64,000 bases of DNA. Origin: Olsenella sp. oral taxon 807 (lineage in GTDB: Bacteria > Actinomycetota > Coriobacteriia > Coriobacteriales > Atopobiaceae). A program made the position numbers and the translations under genes. Under the pieces are notes generated by a model that was not told where the DNA came from, did no database searches, and saw nothing but the letters and a program-made list of their open reading frames with translations. This document shows, piece by piece, positions 1 through 7,990 of this stretch (the first letter of the stretch is position 1; each line of letters begins with the position of its first letter). The stretch lies in the NCBI RefSeq assembly GCF_001189515.2, contig NZ_CP012069.2:620001-684000 (forward strand), written 5' to 3'.

Positions 1-1141
1 GGAGAGGCTGCGCGCAGTGGTGTCCCGCACGGATGCAGACGTTCGAACCGTCCAAGAGAGACGCGACGTCGTGCGGATGAACACCTCGCACGTTGAAGGC
101 GACGGCACCGACATGGCGGCTGCCGTCCTTAGTTCCGATGATGTCAACGAAGTCGAGGGAGGCGAGGCTCTCGGTAAGGTAGCGGGCAAGTTCGCGCTCG
201 CGGCGCTCGACTGCCTCCATGCCAAGGCCCTCTAGATAGCTGAGGGCTGCATCAAAGGCGTAGATACCCGCCGCATCCTGCGTACCCGCCTCAAACTTCT
301 GTGGGACGGGCGCCCAGACGGCATCGGTCTCCGTCACGGAGTCTATCATCTCTCCACCGGTTAGGAAGGGCGCCATCAGCTCAAGGACATCGGCCGTGCC
401 CCAGAGGACGCCCACGCCCATAGGACCCATCATCTTGTGGGCCGAGAAGGCGTAGAGGTCGCAGCCCATCTCGCGTACGCTGGACCTGACATGAGGCGCG
501 CCTTGGGCACCATCGACCACCAGGTAGGCACCCATCTCGTGGGCGCGCCGCGCGACAGCTGCGATGTCATTTTGCGTGCCGAGGACGTTCGAGACTTGGG
601 TCAGCGAGACGATCTTGGTCCGTGGCCCTACCTTGGCCTCAAGCTCGTCTTGCGAGATGTTGAAGTCATCGTCCAAGCGCAGGTAGACAAGACGAGCGCC
701 TGTGGCTGCACAGACTTGTTGCCAGGGGATGAGGTTTGAGTGATGTTCCATGATCGATATCACGACCTCATCTCCGGGAGAGAGGATCGTGCGGCCGAGT
801 GAGCTTGCCACCAGGTTTAGTGACTCGCTCGTGTTGCGCGTGAAGACGATCTGCTCCTTCTGTGGGTTGCCACCCTCATCCATGGCAGCTATGAAGCGTG
901 CCACATGGGCACGCGTCCTCTCGATGGCGTCGGTCGCGTCGATCGAGAGGCGATAGAGACCGCGTAGGGGATTGGCGTTCATGGTCTCGTAGAAGGCCCT
1001 CTGCGCGTCAAGTACGGATGCAGGTCGCTGTGAGGTGGCGGCGCTGTCAAGAAAGACCATTTCGGGGTGTGCCGCAAGAAGGGGGAAGTCATCCCTACAG
1101 GGATTCTGTTCGATATCGCTCAGCTGGGCTTTGGTAGACAT
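1..1141 (-). CDS. sufS: Cysteine desulfurase SufS (3' end cut by window)
   Basis: PLP-dependent enzyme that takes sulfur from L-cysteine as a persulfide and feeds it to the SUF Fe-S scaffold in the cytoplasm. The reverse strand is open from an ATG at 1141 to the window edge (380 codons). Visible class-II SufS features are an FSAHKMMGPMG segment carrying the PLP lysine and, at the very end, RAGHHCAQPL, whose cysteine (about residue 376) is the persulfide-forming residue. Family members are about 405-420 aa, so only the last 25-40 residues are missing. It starts 7 nt after sufD ends, so it is the fourth gene of a sufC-B-D-S operon. A sufU-type sulfur acceptor would be expected just beyond the edge; this is inference. 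Confidence 0.95.
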   Translation of the reverse strand, partial: MSTKAQLSDIEQNPCRDDFPLLAAHPEMVFLDSAATSQRPASVLDAQRAFYETMNANPLRGLYRLSIDATDAIERTRAHVARFIAAMDEGGNPQKEQIVFTRNTSESLNLVASSLGRTILSPGDEVVISIMEHHSNLIPWQQVCAATGARLVYLRLDDDFNISQDELEAKVGPRTKIVSLTQVSNVLGTQNDIAAVARRAHEMGAYLVVDGAQGAPHVRSSVREMGCDLYAFSAHKMMGPMGVGVLWGTADVLELMAPFLTGGEMIDSVTETDAVWAPVPQKFEAGTQDAAGIYAFDAALSYLEGLGMEAVERRERELARYLTESLASLDFVDIIGTKDGSRHVGAVAFNVRGVHPHDVASLLDGSNVCIRAGHHCAQPL

Positions 1142-1148
1142 CGGATAC

Positions 1149-2252
1149 CTACCCTTTCTCAGTCTCAAGGCCGAGGCCCTCCGTGATGTCGTTGGCGACC
1201 TCGTCTCCCAGCACTTGGGCCGCACGATCGAGCACGGCTGTGCGGGCGGCGGGGGTGACGGCATTGATGGCGGCGTCATCGAAGAGAGCCCGCACAAGCA
1301 GCTCGTCTACCTGTTTTTCGCTCAGGCCGCGCACGGCAAGATAGCTCACCTGGTCTTGGCTGATACCCCCTATGGTGGCGCCATGGTTTCCCTGGACGTC
1401 GTCCTCGTCGCACAGGATGACGGGAAGTGTCCTGTTCACAACGTCAGGCCCAAAACCCATGACGGTCTCGGCCTCGTTGCCCTTCGAGCCACTCGATCCG
1501 TGGATCAAGTCGATGGTCATCCGTAGGGTCTTTCTGGCCTGGTCACCAAGGAAGCCGCTCGTGAGCATCTCCTCGTAGGTGTTGAGGCCGCGCGCGTGGG
1601 CGACTTGGTTGACGTCAAGCTCCTCTTGGCCACAGACGTAGTAGCGACCAGAGAGGTCGATGCGAGAGTTGTCCCCCCTTAGGTCCGTGGCGATGCCCGC
1701 GACGACCTTCTTCCCACCGAGGAAGTACTGCCTCACGCTGGCGTGGGCCCCCTCGTCCAGTTCGATACCGATTCCATCCAGGTGCTGGTGGGAGTCGGTA
1801 GCGGCGACGATCTCTATGAGCTCGAACTCGGCGCCTCTCTTCGCGATGATGCGGGTGAGCGAGGCGGACGTCATCTTAGCAGAGTCGTTCGTCCCGTGTG
1901 AGCAGATCACGACGGTCCCTCTCGATCCCTCTCGAAATATGATGCCCGTGTCGTGGGCCTCGCCCTTGTCGCACGACACGTCGATGACGATGGGTTCGTC
2001 TCGCTCGGTGAGGGCGGGAACTTCGACGTAGCGCGACTCATCTGACGAGTTGCTGGCCCACGTCTCGGCGTCCTTGCCAATGGCGCAGTCGAGGCGATTA
2101 AAGAGCTTGGGGAGCCTGCCCAAGACGGCTCCCGTGCTTTTGGGGACGGGAACGGTGAGGGACGTGTCGTTGGCGTGAAGGTAGTTCCACGTCTGCATCG
2201 GCGGCACGTTGACGTGCTCGAGGGCTATGGTCGGGGCGGTTTCTTCGGCCAT
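1149..2252 (-). CDS. sufD: Fe-S cluster assembly protein SufD
   Basis: SufD pairs with SufB, and together with the SufC ATPase they form the SufBC2D scaffold that builds Fe-S clusters. The 367-residue product has the SufB/SufD core fold signature in its C-terminal third, including an NHGATIGGISQDQ segment. The histidine there matches the conserved SufD histidine implicated in cluster assembly. The N-terminus is less conserved, as is usual for SufD. The ATG overlaps the sufB stop codon by one base (TAATG), which indicates translational coupling. Length and position fit SufD rather than a second SufB. Confidence 0.93.
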   Translation of the reverse strand: MAEETAPTIALEHVNVPPMQTWNYLHANDTSLTVPVPKSTGAVLGRLPKLFNRLDCAIGKDAETWASNSSDESRYVEVPALTERDEPIVIDVSCDKGEAHDTGIIFREGSRGTVVICSHGTNDSAKMTSASLTRIIAKRGAEFELIEIVAATDSHQHLDGIGIELDEGAHASVRQYFLGGKKVVAGIATDLRGDNSRIDLSGRYYVCGQEELDVNQVAHARGLNTYEEMLTSGFLGDQARKTLRMTIDLIHGSSGSKGNEAETVMGFGPDVVNRTLPVILCDEDDVQGNHGATIGGISQDQVSYLAVRGLSEKQVDELLVRALFDDAAINAVTPAARTAVLDRAAQVLGDEVANDITEGLGLETEKG

Positions 2253-3664
2253 TATCCGATCGCTCCTTCCATCTCGAGCTTGATCAAGTTATTCATCTCG
2301 ACGGCATACTCCATCGGGAGCTCCTTTGAGATCGGGTTGGCAAAGCCGTTGACGACGAGGGTCTTCGCCTCGGACTCCGAGCAGCCGCGGCTCATGAGGT
2401 AGAGGATGGTCTCGTCTGATATGCGACCGATGGTGGCCTCGTGGCCTATCTGGGCAGAGCGATTGCGGATGTCCATGAAGGGGATCGTGTCGGAGCGCCC
2501 GAGGTCGTCGAGCATGAGGGAGGTACACGAGACGGTCCCGTGCGCGTTGTCCGCATGCTTGTCGATGATCACCGCCGAGCGAAAGGTGTTGCCGCCGCCG
2601 TCCTTCGAGATGGACTTGGTGTCTACGGCCAAGGAGCAGTCCTTGCCCCTTACCGTCACCTTGCAGCCCGTGTCGAGGTCCTGCGTTGCACCCGAGAACG
2701 TGATCGAGGTGAACTCACACCTACTACGGTCTCCCTTCAGGATCGTGTGGGGATACAGGTAGGATATATGACTTCCGAAGGATCCCGACACCCACTCCAC
2801 GCTGGAGTCGTGTCCCGCGACGGCGACCTTGGTGTTGAGGTTGTACATGTTCTTGGACCAGTTCTCTATGGTGGAGTAGCGGCAGCGTGCGTCATTGCCC
2901 ACAAAGATTTCGACGGCGCCGGCATGGAGGTTCGCCACGTTATACTTAGGCGCCGAGCACCCCTCGATAAAGTGAAGGTCGCCTCCGTCCTCCACGATGA
3001 TGAGCGTGTGCTCGAACTGCCCTGCCCCTGCCGCATTGAGGCGAAAGTAGCTCTGCAGGGGGAAGGGAAGGGTCACGCCCTTGGGGACGTAGACAAAGGA
3101 GCTTCCCGACCATACCGCGTAGTGCAGAGCCATAAACTTGTGGAGCGTGATGGGGATGAGCTTGCTAAAGTGCTCACGTATGACGCCCTCGTACTCGCCT
3201 CGCATCGCGTCCTCAATGGTGGTGTAAACGACACCTTGCTTGGCCACCTCGTCTCGCATGTTGTGGTAGACGATCTCGGAGTCGTATTGGGCCCCCACAC
3301 CTGCCAGGCTCTTGCGCTCCGCCTCCGGGATGCCCAAGCGCTCAAAGGTGTTCTTGATGTCAGCGGGCACATCGTCCCAGCTGTTCGAGACCTTGGTCTT
3401 GGGGGCCACGTAGTTCGAGATGTGGTCCATGTCCAAGCTGGATGTGTCAGGACCCCAGTTGGTGGCCATGCGCATGTCATGGTAGCGCTCGAGCGCCTCG
3501 AGGCGCAAGTCGAGCATCCATGAGGGTTCGTTGTGCTTCGCGGAGATCATCCTCACGAGCTCGGGGGTGAGGCCGTCAGCATAGCGCTCGACGTTGTTCT
3601 CCGGCATCACGAAGTCATACATCGATCGGTCGACGTCTTCGACCTGCGTCCTCTTCCGTGGCAT
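2252..3664 (-). CDS. sufB: Fe-S cluster assembly protein SufB
   Basis: Core scaffold subunit of the SUF system. The 470-residue length is typical. Recognisable SufB landmarks are the N-terminal EPSWMLDLRLEALERY block, the YVAPKTKVSNSWDDVP segment, the internal GCSAPKYNVANLHAGAVEIF segment and the C-terminal HEATIGRISDETILYLMSRG block. It begins 2 nt after the sufC stop and overlaps sufD by 1 nt. In anaerobic Gram-positive bacteria without ISC this operon is normally the sole general Fe-S assembly system, and the many Fe-S and flavin enzymes expected here would depend on it (inference). Confidence 0.96.
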   Translation of the reverse strand: MPRKRTQVEDVDRSMYDFVMPENNVERYADGLTPELVRMISAKHNEPSWMLDLRLEALERYHDMRMATNWGPDTSSLDMDHISNYVAPKTKVSNSWDDVPADIKNTFERLGIPEAERKSLAGVGAQYDSEIVYHNMRDEVAKQGVVYTTIEDAMRGEYEGVIREHFSKLIPITLHKFMALHYAVWSGSSFVYVPKGVTLPFPLQSYFRLNAAGAGQFEHTLIIVEDGGDLHFIEGCSAPKYNVANLHAGAVEIFVGNDARCRYSTIENWSKNMYNLNTKVAVAGHDSSVEWVSGSFGSHISYLYPHTILKGDRSRCEFTSITFSGATQDLDTGCKVTVRGKDCSLAVDTKSISKDGGGNTFRSAVIIDKHADNAHGTVSCTSLMLDDLGRSDTIPFMDIRNRSAQIGHEATIGRISDETILYLMSRGCSESEAKTLVVNGFANPISKELPMEYAVEMNNLIKLEMEGAIG

Positions 3665-3666
3665 CG

Positions 3667-4452
3667 CTACTCGTCACCCCCGGGGAGGGAGTCCTCTTTC
3701 GCTCGAAGGATCGTCTCATAGCGTTCAAAGCCCTCACGGTCTATCTGCTCGATGAGCTGACCGGGTCCCTCGGCAACCATGTAGCCTCGGACTATGACGT
3801 GCGTGTGGTCAACGTCGAGCCTCTCAAGGATGCGGGTGTTATGTGTGATCATGAGGAGAGAGCCGTTGCATGACGTGAGGTAGACGCTGATGCCGCGCGA
3901 TACGATGGCAAGGGCGTCGACATCGAGGCCCGAGTCCGTCTCGTCTAGGATGGCCAGCTTGGGACGGAGCAGCAGGAGCTGCAACATCTCGAGCTTCTTC
4001 TTCTCGCCGCCCGAGAAGCCCACGTTGAGCTCGCGGGTGAGAAAGCTCTCGTCGAGGTCGAGCTGTTCTGCGATCTCGCCGACGCGCTTGCGAAAGGTGC
4101 GGGCGTTCATCTTGAGCTCTGGGCGCATCTGGCAGATGGTTCGAAGAAAACTGTACAGAGGGACTCCCGGAACCTCGACGGGAGCCTGGTAGCTGAGGAA
4201 GATGCCAGCGAGCGAACGCTTGTCGGGACTGAGGTCGGTGATATCTGCCCCCTCGAAGAGGATGGAGCCGGAAGAGACCTCATAGCTTGGATCGCCCATG
4301 ATGACGCGTCCGAGCGTCGACTTACCGGCACCGTTAGGACCCATGAGGACGTGTGTCTCTCCGGCGCCTACCGAAAGGTCGATGTCATGGAGGATAGGCT
4401 TCTCCTCGATGCCTGCGGAGAGACCGGAGATAGTGAGTAGCTTGTCGGGCAT
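3667..4452 (-). CDS. sufC: Fe-S assembly ATPase SufC
   Basis: ABC-type ATPase that powers conformational changes in SufB-SufD; it is soluble, not a transporter. The 261-residue protein has Walker A GPNGAGKST at residues 38-46, the SufC-type signature FSGGEKKKLEMLQ and a Walker B ending in LAILDETDSGLD. The ETDSGLD variant distinguishes SufC from transport ATPases. It is the first gene of the operon. An AGGAAAGG ribosome-binding site precedes the ATG, and a sigma-70-like promoter with an overlapping dyad lies about 70 nt upstream. Confidence 0.96.
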   Translation of the reverse strand: MPDKLLTISGLSAGIEEKPILHDIDLSVGAGETHVLMGPNGAGKSTLGRVIMGDPSYEVSSGSILFEGADITDLSPDKRSLAGIFLSYQAPVEVPGVPLYSFLRTICQMRPELKMNARTFRKRVGEIAEQLDLDESFLTRELNVGFSGGEKKKLEMLQLLLLRPKLAILDETDSGLDVDALAIVSRGISVYLTSCNGSLLMITHNTRILERLDVDHTHVIVRGYMVAEGPGQLIEQIDREGFERYETILRAKEDSLPGGDE

Positions 4453-4502
4453 GGTTTCCTTTCCTGCGCACGACGCGACATGGTCACGCCTGCGAGCGAG
4501 TC

Positions 4503-4553
4503 AAATCCTACTTACGTGGTGGGATTTTACCCCGCTCGTTACCCTTCACTCAA
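4503..4553 (-). promoter_or_regulatory. suf operon promoter with overlapping dyad
   Basis: On the reverse strand TTGAGT (4548-4553) and TAAAAT (4524-4529) are 18 nt apart, upstream of sufC. An inverted repeat AAATCC-N13-GGATTT (4503-4508 and 4522-4527) overlaps the -10 box, where an Fe-S-responsive repressor could act. It does not look like the known actinobacterial SufR site, so the regulator is unknown. Confidence 0.5.
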
Positions 4554-4742
4554 TGTCCATTGCCGCGTTGGTCAACGCTGGGTGGCCACAGAAAGGTAAT
4601 CCTCATTGCCCTGCAGATGAGTGCGTTTGTACCTGAACGATGTGCTAGGCTGACACTGTCCGGCTTTCTCGGCAGCGCTTGCCGCTTTGGGCCGTGGTAG
4701 TCATCAAATACGAACGCGTGTATCGAATACAGAGGTAAACAG

Positions 4743-4832
4743 ATGGGTACGACCTCCTTTCTCGAATTTGCCATCGTGTCGCTGGGGGTTCTTGTCACCA
4801 TCGCGGCTCTTCTCCTGAAAAGCAGGAGATGA
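4743..4832 (+). CDS. 29-residue single-span membrane peptide
   Basis: A short open frame not recognised as any named family. ATG at 4743 is preceded by AGAGGT (4731-4736), about 6 nt away. The product starts MGTTSFLEF, has an uninterrupted hydrophobic stretch of about 18 residues (AIVSLGVLVTIAALLL) and ends in KSRR before TGA. A short outside segment, one hydrophobic span and a basic tail is the layout of a regulatory or accessory membrane microprotein. It is divergent from suf and convergent with the amino-acid importer ATPase. A hairpin follows at 4835-4867. Function unknown; it might modulate a neighbouring membrane complex, but nothing in the sequence proves it. Confidence 0.6.
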   Translation: MGTTSFLEFAIVSLGVLVTIAALLLKSRR

Positions 4833-4834
4833 TG

Positions 4835-4867
4835 CCTCGCGTGCCTTACGACACACGTAGGGCGAGG
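4835..4867. terminator. Hairpin between convergent genes
   Basis: CCTCGC (4835-4840) pairs with GCGAGG (4862-4867), and inside this CCTTACG pairs with CGTAGG around an ACACA loop. It lies between the 29-aa peptide gene and the convergent importer ATPase. There is no U-run, so a terminator role is only suggested by position. Confidence 0.35.
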
Positions 4868-4871
4868 GCCG

Positions 4872-5699
4872 TCAGTCGATGGACTTGGCCAGAAACGCCC
4901 TCGTGCGTTCGTCCTGTGGGCTCTCGATGACCTGCTCGGGCGTGCCCTCCTCGACTATCTGGCCGTCAAGGAGGAGGACCACGCGGTCAGACACCTCGCG
5001 GGCGAAGCCCATCTCGTGGGTGACGATGCCCACGGCCATGCCGTCCTGTGCGAGCTCGCGTATCAGCGTGTGCATATCGGCTGTGAGCTTGGGGTCAAGC
5101 GCGGAGGTCGCCTCGTCGAAGTAGATGATGCGAGGGCGCATGCATAGGGCCCGGGCTATCGCCACCCGCTGCTGCTGTCCGCCAGAGAGCTCGTCGGGCA
5201 CCTTGTCTGCATGCTCTGTGAGGCCGAGGCGCTCGATGAGCTCTGTTGCCTGTTTCTCGACGTCCTCGTGCGGACGTCCCTGCACGGTACACGGTGCGTC
5301 GGTCACGTTGCGCATGACGCTCCAGTGCGGAAAGAGGTTAAAGTTCTGGAAGACGATGCCAAAGCGCATGCGCGCCTGTTGCATCGCGGCCTCGTCGTAG
5401 CTGGCGGTGCCATCCTCGCCCGCCCTTGAGACCGCGATGTTCCCATAGGACAAGGCGCCTTTGTCAAAGCGGTCGAGCAGCGTGAGGCAGCGCAGCAGCG
5501 TTGACTTGCCCGCGCCGGAGGGTCCGATGATAGAGACGACCTCCCCTTTGTTGATGAGGAGGTCCACGTCTTTGAGGACGTCTTTGCCGTCAAATGACTT
5601 ACAGCCTTTTTGCAGATAGACGGCGGGAAGCCCCATGAAGCTGGCAAAGCTCTCGTCGGGGCGGGGGAGGTCAAACTTTGGTTTGGCGTGCCTAATCAT
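4872..5699 (-). CDS. Polar amino-acid ABC transporter ATP-binding protein
   Basis: GlnQ/HisP-type ATPase energising the importer encoded upstream. It has Walker A GPSGAGKST, signature ELSGGQQQRVAIARAL, Walker B IIYFDEATSALDP and the H-loop IVTHEMGFAREV. The ATG at 5699 overlaps the permease stop (8 nt), favouring translational coupling; this gives 275 aa. A later ATG at 5636 (MGLPAVYLQKG) would give 254 aa, closer to the family norm of about 240-250, so the start is uncertain. It is the third gene of a leftward substrate-binding protein, permease, ATPase operon. Substrate within the polar or basic amino acids cannot be told from sequence. Confidence 0.93.
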   Translation of the reverse strand: MIRHAKPKFDLPRPDESFASFMGLPAVYLQKGCKSFDGKDVLKDVDLLINKGEVVSIIGPSGAGKSTLLRCLTLLDRFDKGALSYGNIAVSRAGEDGTASYDEAAMQQARMRFGIVFQNFNLFPHWSVMRNVTDAPCTVQGRPHEDVEKQATELIERLGLTEHADKVPDELSGGQQQRVAIARALCMRPRIIYFDEATSALDPKLTADMHTLIRELAQDGMAVGIVTHEMGFAREVSDRVVLLLDGQIVEEGTPEQVIESPQDERTRAFLAKSID

Positions 5700-6345
5700 G
5701 GTAGTAAGCCATCCTCTTCTCGACAAGCCGCATCAACAGCTCGATGAGCAGGCAGGTAACCCAATAGATGAGCGCCGCTATGGCGAAGGGCAGCATGCTG
5801 CGTTGGGACGTGACGAGGGCCCTGCTCTGCGTGAACATCTCAGTGATGCCGATCGAAAAGGCAAGTGAGGTATCCTTGACGAGCGTCACGACCTCGTTGC
5901 CAATGGCAGGGAGTACGCGCTTTATGACCTGCGGCAGGATGATACGAAAGAAGGCCTGCCTCTTTGAGTAGCCCAGCACCTCCGCCGCCTCGTACTGGCC
6001 GAGCGGCATGCTCTGGATGCCCGAGCGATATATCTCTGCGAAGTAGGCGGAGTAGTTGATCACAAAGGCGATGAGCACGGCCACAAATATGTAGCTCGGG
6101 CCACTCTGAATGCCGAACACGTAGTATGGGACAAAGAAAACGGCAAACATCTGCAGCATGAGTGGGGTGCCGCGCAAGATAGAGATGACAAGCTGGCAGA
6201 GCAGCGAGAGCGGTTTGAACCGCGAGAGCCTGCCAAGTGCCACGATTATGCCCAGAGGCAGCGATCCGACGAGCGTGACCGCAAAGATCTGCAGAGACGT
6301 GACGTAACTCTGCAGAAGTATGCCGAACATGGTGGAAAGATCCAC
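5692..6345 (-). CDS. Amino-acid ABC transporter permease (HisM/GlnP type)
   Basis: Membrane subunit of a polar amino-acid importer. The 217-residue protein has about five hydrophobic segments and the cytoplasmic EAA loop (EAAEVLGYSKRQAFFRIILP) that docks on the ATPase. The start is GTG at 6345 with AGGGG 7 nt upstream. Only one permease gene is present, so the transporter is probably a homodimer. The 173-nt gap to the binding-protein gene upstream shows no convincing promoter, so co-transcription is likely. Confidence 0.92.
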   Translation of the reverse strand: MDLSTMFGILLQSYVTSLQIFAVTLVGSLPLGIIVALGRLSRFKPLSLLCQLVISILRGTPLMLQMFAVFFVPYYVFGIQSGPSYIFVAVLIAFVINYSAYFAEIYRSGIQSMPLGQYEAAEVLGYSKRQAFFRIILPQVIKRVLPAIGNEVVTLVKDTSLAFSIGITEMFTQSRALVTSQRSMLPFAIAALIYWVTCLLIELLMRLVEKRMAYYHD

Positions 6346-6518
6346 TCGTAACCCCTAACGTTGGATGTGGCAGGCCGTACAGACCTGATTGACCTTGTGT
6401 ATGACAAAGATGGTGATCATAGGAGCAGAGGGAGCGAACAGTTTGAGGGACGAGTCGTCACCTGGCCCGTAGCGGCCGAGAGGTGCGGTGCTCGACCCGC
6501 GTCGGTTCGCGAGCGCGC

Positions 6519-7409
6519 CTATGCCTGTGACCTGGGAAGCACCCAGAGATCGTACGAGATCCCCTGGTCCGCGTACTTCTCGCAGAGCTCCTTGACCTTG
6601 CCGTCTGCGTCGAGTGCCTGGAGGTCCTTCTCGACGACGGCGGCGAGCGCCTTACCGGCTTCGGTGTTAGCGAAACCCACGCCGAAGTGCTCAGAGTTGA
6701 GGGACTCGTTCAGAATTGTGAAACTTCCTCCTCTGCCCCTCATGTTGTATGTGGCGACGGGATAGTCCACGGCGATGGCGTCGACAGAGCCGTTCTCGAG
6801 CATCATGAAGGCGGTATTGTACTCACCGATGGTCTGGAGCTGAGCGAAGGAAGCGCCAAGCTTCGCCTGGGCACCGTCGCCGGTCAGCAGGTTGTAGGCG
6901 GCAGAATCGGTCTGGGTGATGACGTTCTTGCCGCCAAGCTGTGAGAGCGCGCTGATGTTGGAGCCTGCGCGAACGACGATGACCTGGCGATTTTCCATGT
7001 AGGGATGAGTGAAGGCATAGCCGCCCTCGCGGCCCTCGATGGTGAAGCCGTTCCAGATGCAGACGATCTGCCCGCTGTTGAGGAGGGCGTCCTTGGCATC
7101 CCACGAGATAGGCTTGGGTGCGTAGGACCAGCCTTCCTTCTCGCATACGGCCTGAGCAAGATCGAGGTCAAAGCCCGTGAGCTGTCCGTTGTCACCGATG
7201 TAGCCGTAAGGGGGGAAGTCTTGGTCAAACCCTACGATAAAGGTGCCGTCGAAGCCGTCTATCGAGCTTGCCGGCGGGTTAGACGAAGTGGTGGTCTGTC
7301 CGCAGGCGGAAAGTCCTGACAGGAGTGGAGCGACACAGGCAAGTGTTGCGACTTTGATGAAGCTGCGGCGGTCCACGCCGCTCGGAAAACGTGCGTCCTG
7401 AGGATTCAT
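6519..7409 (-). CDS. Amino-acid ABC transporter substrate-binding lipoprotein (Tat-type signal)
   Basis: Extracellular solute-binding protein, family 3, that captures an amino acid for the adjacent permease and ATPase. The ATG at 7409 is chosen because AAAGGAG lies 8 nt upstream; the frame is open further 5'. Residues 14-19 are RRSFIK, a twin-arginine motif, followed by a hydrophobic stretch and a lipobox LSAC with cysteine 36, so the protein is predicted to be Tat-exported and lipid-anchored. The mature region begins an SBP-3 fold (GTFIVGFDQDFPPYGYIG) with a DLDLAQAVCEKEG segment. Length 296 aa is slightly above average because of the signal region. Ligand not determinable. Confidence 0.92.
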   Translation of the reverse strand: MNPQDARFPSGVDRRSFIKVATLACVAPLLSGLSACGQTTTSSNPPASSIDGFDGTFIVGFDQDFPPYGYIGDNGQLTGFDLDLAQAVCEKEGWSYAPKPISWDAKDALLNSGQIVCIWNGFTIEGREGGYAFTHPYMENRQVIVVRAGSNISALSQLGGKNVITQTDSAAYNLLTGDGAQAKLGASFAQLQTIGEYNTAFMMLENGSVDAIAVDYPVATYNMRGRGGSFTILNESLNSEHFGVGFANTEAGKALAAVVEKDLQALDADGKVKELCEKYADQGISYDLWVLPRSQA

Positions 7410-7510
7410 GATGCCGGCTCCTTTGCGGTGGCGTGGCATGTCGTGTGACATGCAGGTCTCGATAGTGCTTCTTGTGCGTGTGTGGCGGCAGTCGAATACG
7501 ACCAGAGATC

Positions 7511-7539
7511 AGCATAGACAGTTGGCGTGTGCGCATCAA
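7511..7539 (-). promoter_or_regulatory. Promoter of amino-acid importer operon
   Basis: On the reverse strand TTGATG (7534-7539) and TATGCT (7511-7516) are exactly 17 nt apart, about 100 nt upstream of the binding-protein start. Between here and the tRNA promoter at 7722 I see no gene. Confidence 0.5.
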
Positions 7540-7721
7540 GTGCGAAGACGTTACCGCTTAGTTTCGTCTCGCAACGTACCCATGGAGTTCGAGGGCAGCT
7601 GTCTTTGGCGAAGAGGGTGGTATCTGCCAGTCCGCAAGGGCTTTGGAAACCCACAAAAGTCGAACAGGCAACGTGCCCGCCTTCCCAATGGTGGTCTAAC
7701 GAAGAGTTTTGCAATTGACCC

Positions 7722-7750
7722 TTGCATTGTTGTCCTCGTTTGGGCATGAT
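7722..7750 (+). promoter_or_regulatory. Promoter of tRNA-His/tRNA-Lys
   Basis: TTGCAT (7722-7727) and CATGAT (7745-7750) with a 17-nt spacer sit 29 nt upstream of the tRNA-His gene. The -10 is a weak match; another register using TTGACC at 7715 has poor spacing. Confidence 0.4.
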
Positions 7751-7778
7751 AGTCAAGCGCGTTACGAGGTGGGCACAT

Positions 7779-7855
7779 GGTGGGTGTAGCTCAGTTGGCA
7801 GAGCGACGGACCGTGGCTCCGTAGGTCGAGGGTTCGAGCCCCTCTACCCACCCCA
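7779..7855 (+). tRNA. tRNA-His (GTG)
   Basis: A complete cloverleaf can be folded. The acceptor is GTGGGTG/TACCCAC; the anticodon arm is ACGGA-CCGTGGC-TCCGT, giving anticodon GTG; the T-arm is GAGGG-TTCGAGC-CCCTC. The extra G(-1) at 7779 opposite C73 at 7852 is the histidine-specific identity pair. The 3' CCA is encoded. Confidence 0.97.
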
Positions 7856-7868
7856 TTTGCGTGCAAGG

Positions 7869-7944
7869 GGACCGGTAGCTCAGCTGGTAGAGCAGGGGAC
7901 TCTTAATCCCAAGGTCCAGGGTTCGAACCCCTGCCGGTCCACCA
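7869..7944 (+). tRNA. tRNA-Lys (CTT)
   Basis: The cloverleaf has acceptor GGACCGG/CCGGTCC with discriminator A and encoded CCA. The anticodon loop CTCTTAA gives anticodon CTT, and the T-arm is CAGGG-TTCGAAC-CCCTG. It lies 13 nt after tRNA-His, so the two are co-transcribed. Confidence 0.97.
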
Positions 7945-7955
7945 GAGACGGTCGC

Positions 7956-7988
7956 GGGCCAACGCCATAGTGCGTTGGCCCATTTTTT
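7956..7988 (+). terminator. Rho-independent terminator of the tRNA unit
   Basis: GGGCCAACGC (7956-7965) pairs perfectly with GCGTTGGCCC (7972-7981) around CATAGT and is followed by ATTTTTTG. It ends the tRNA transcript. The composite repeat element begins immediately downstream. Confidence 0.93.
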
Positions 7989-7990
7989 GT

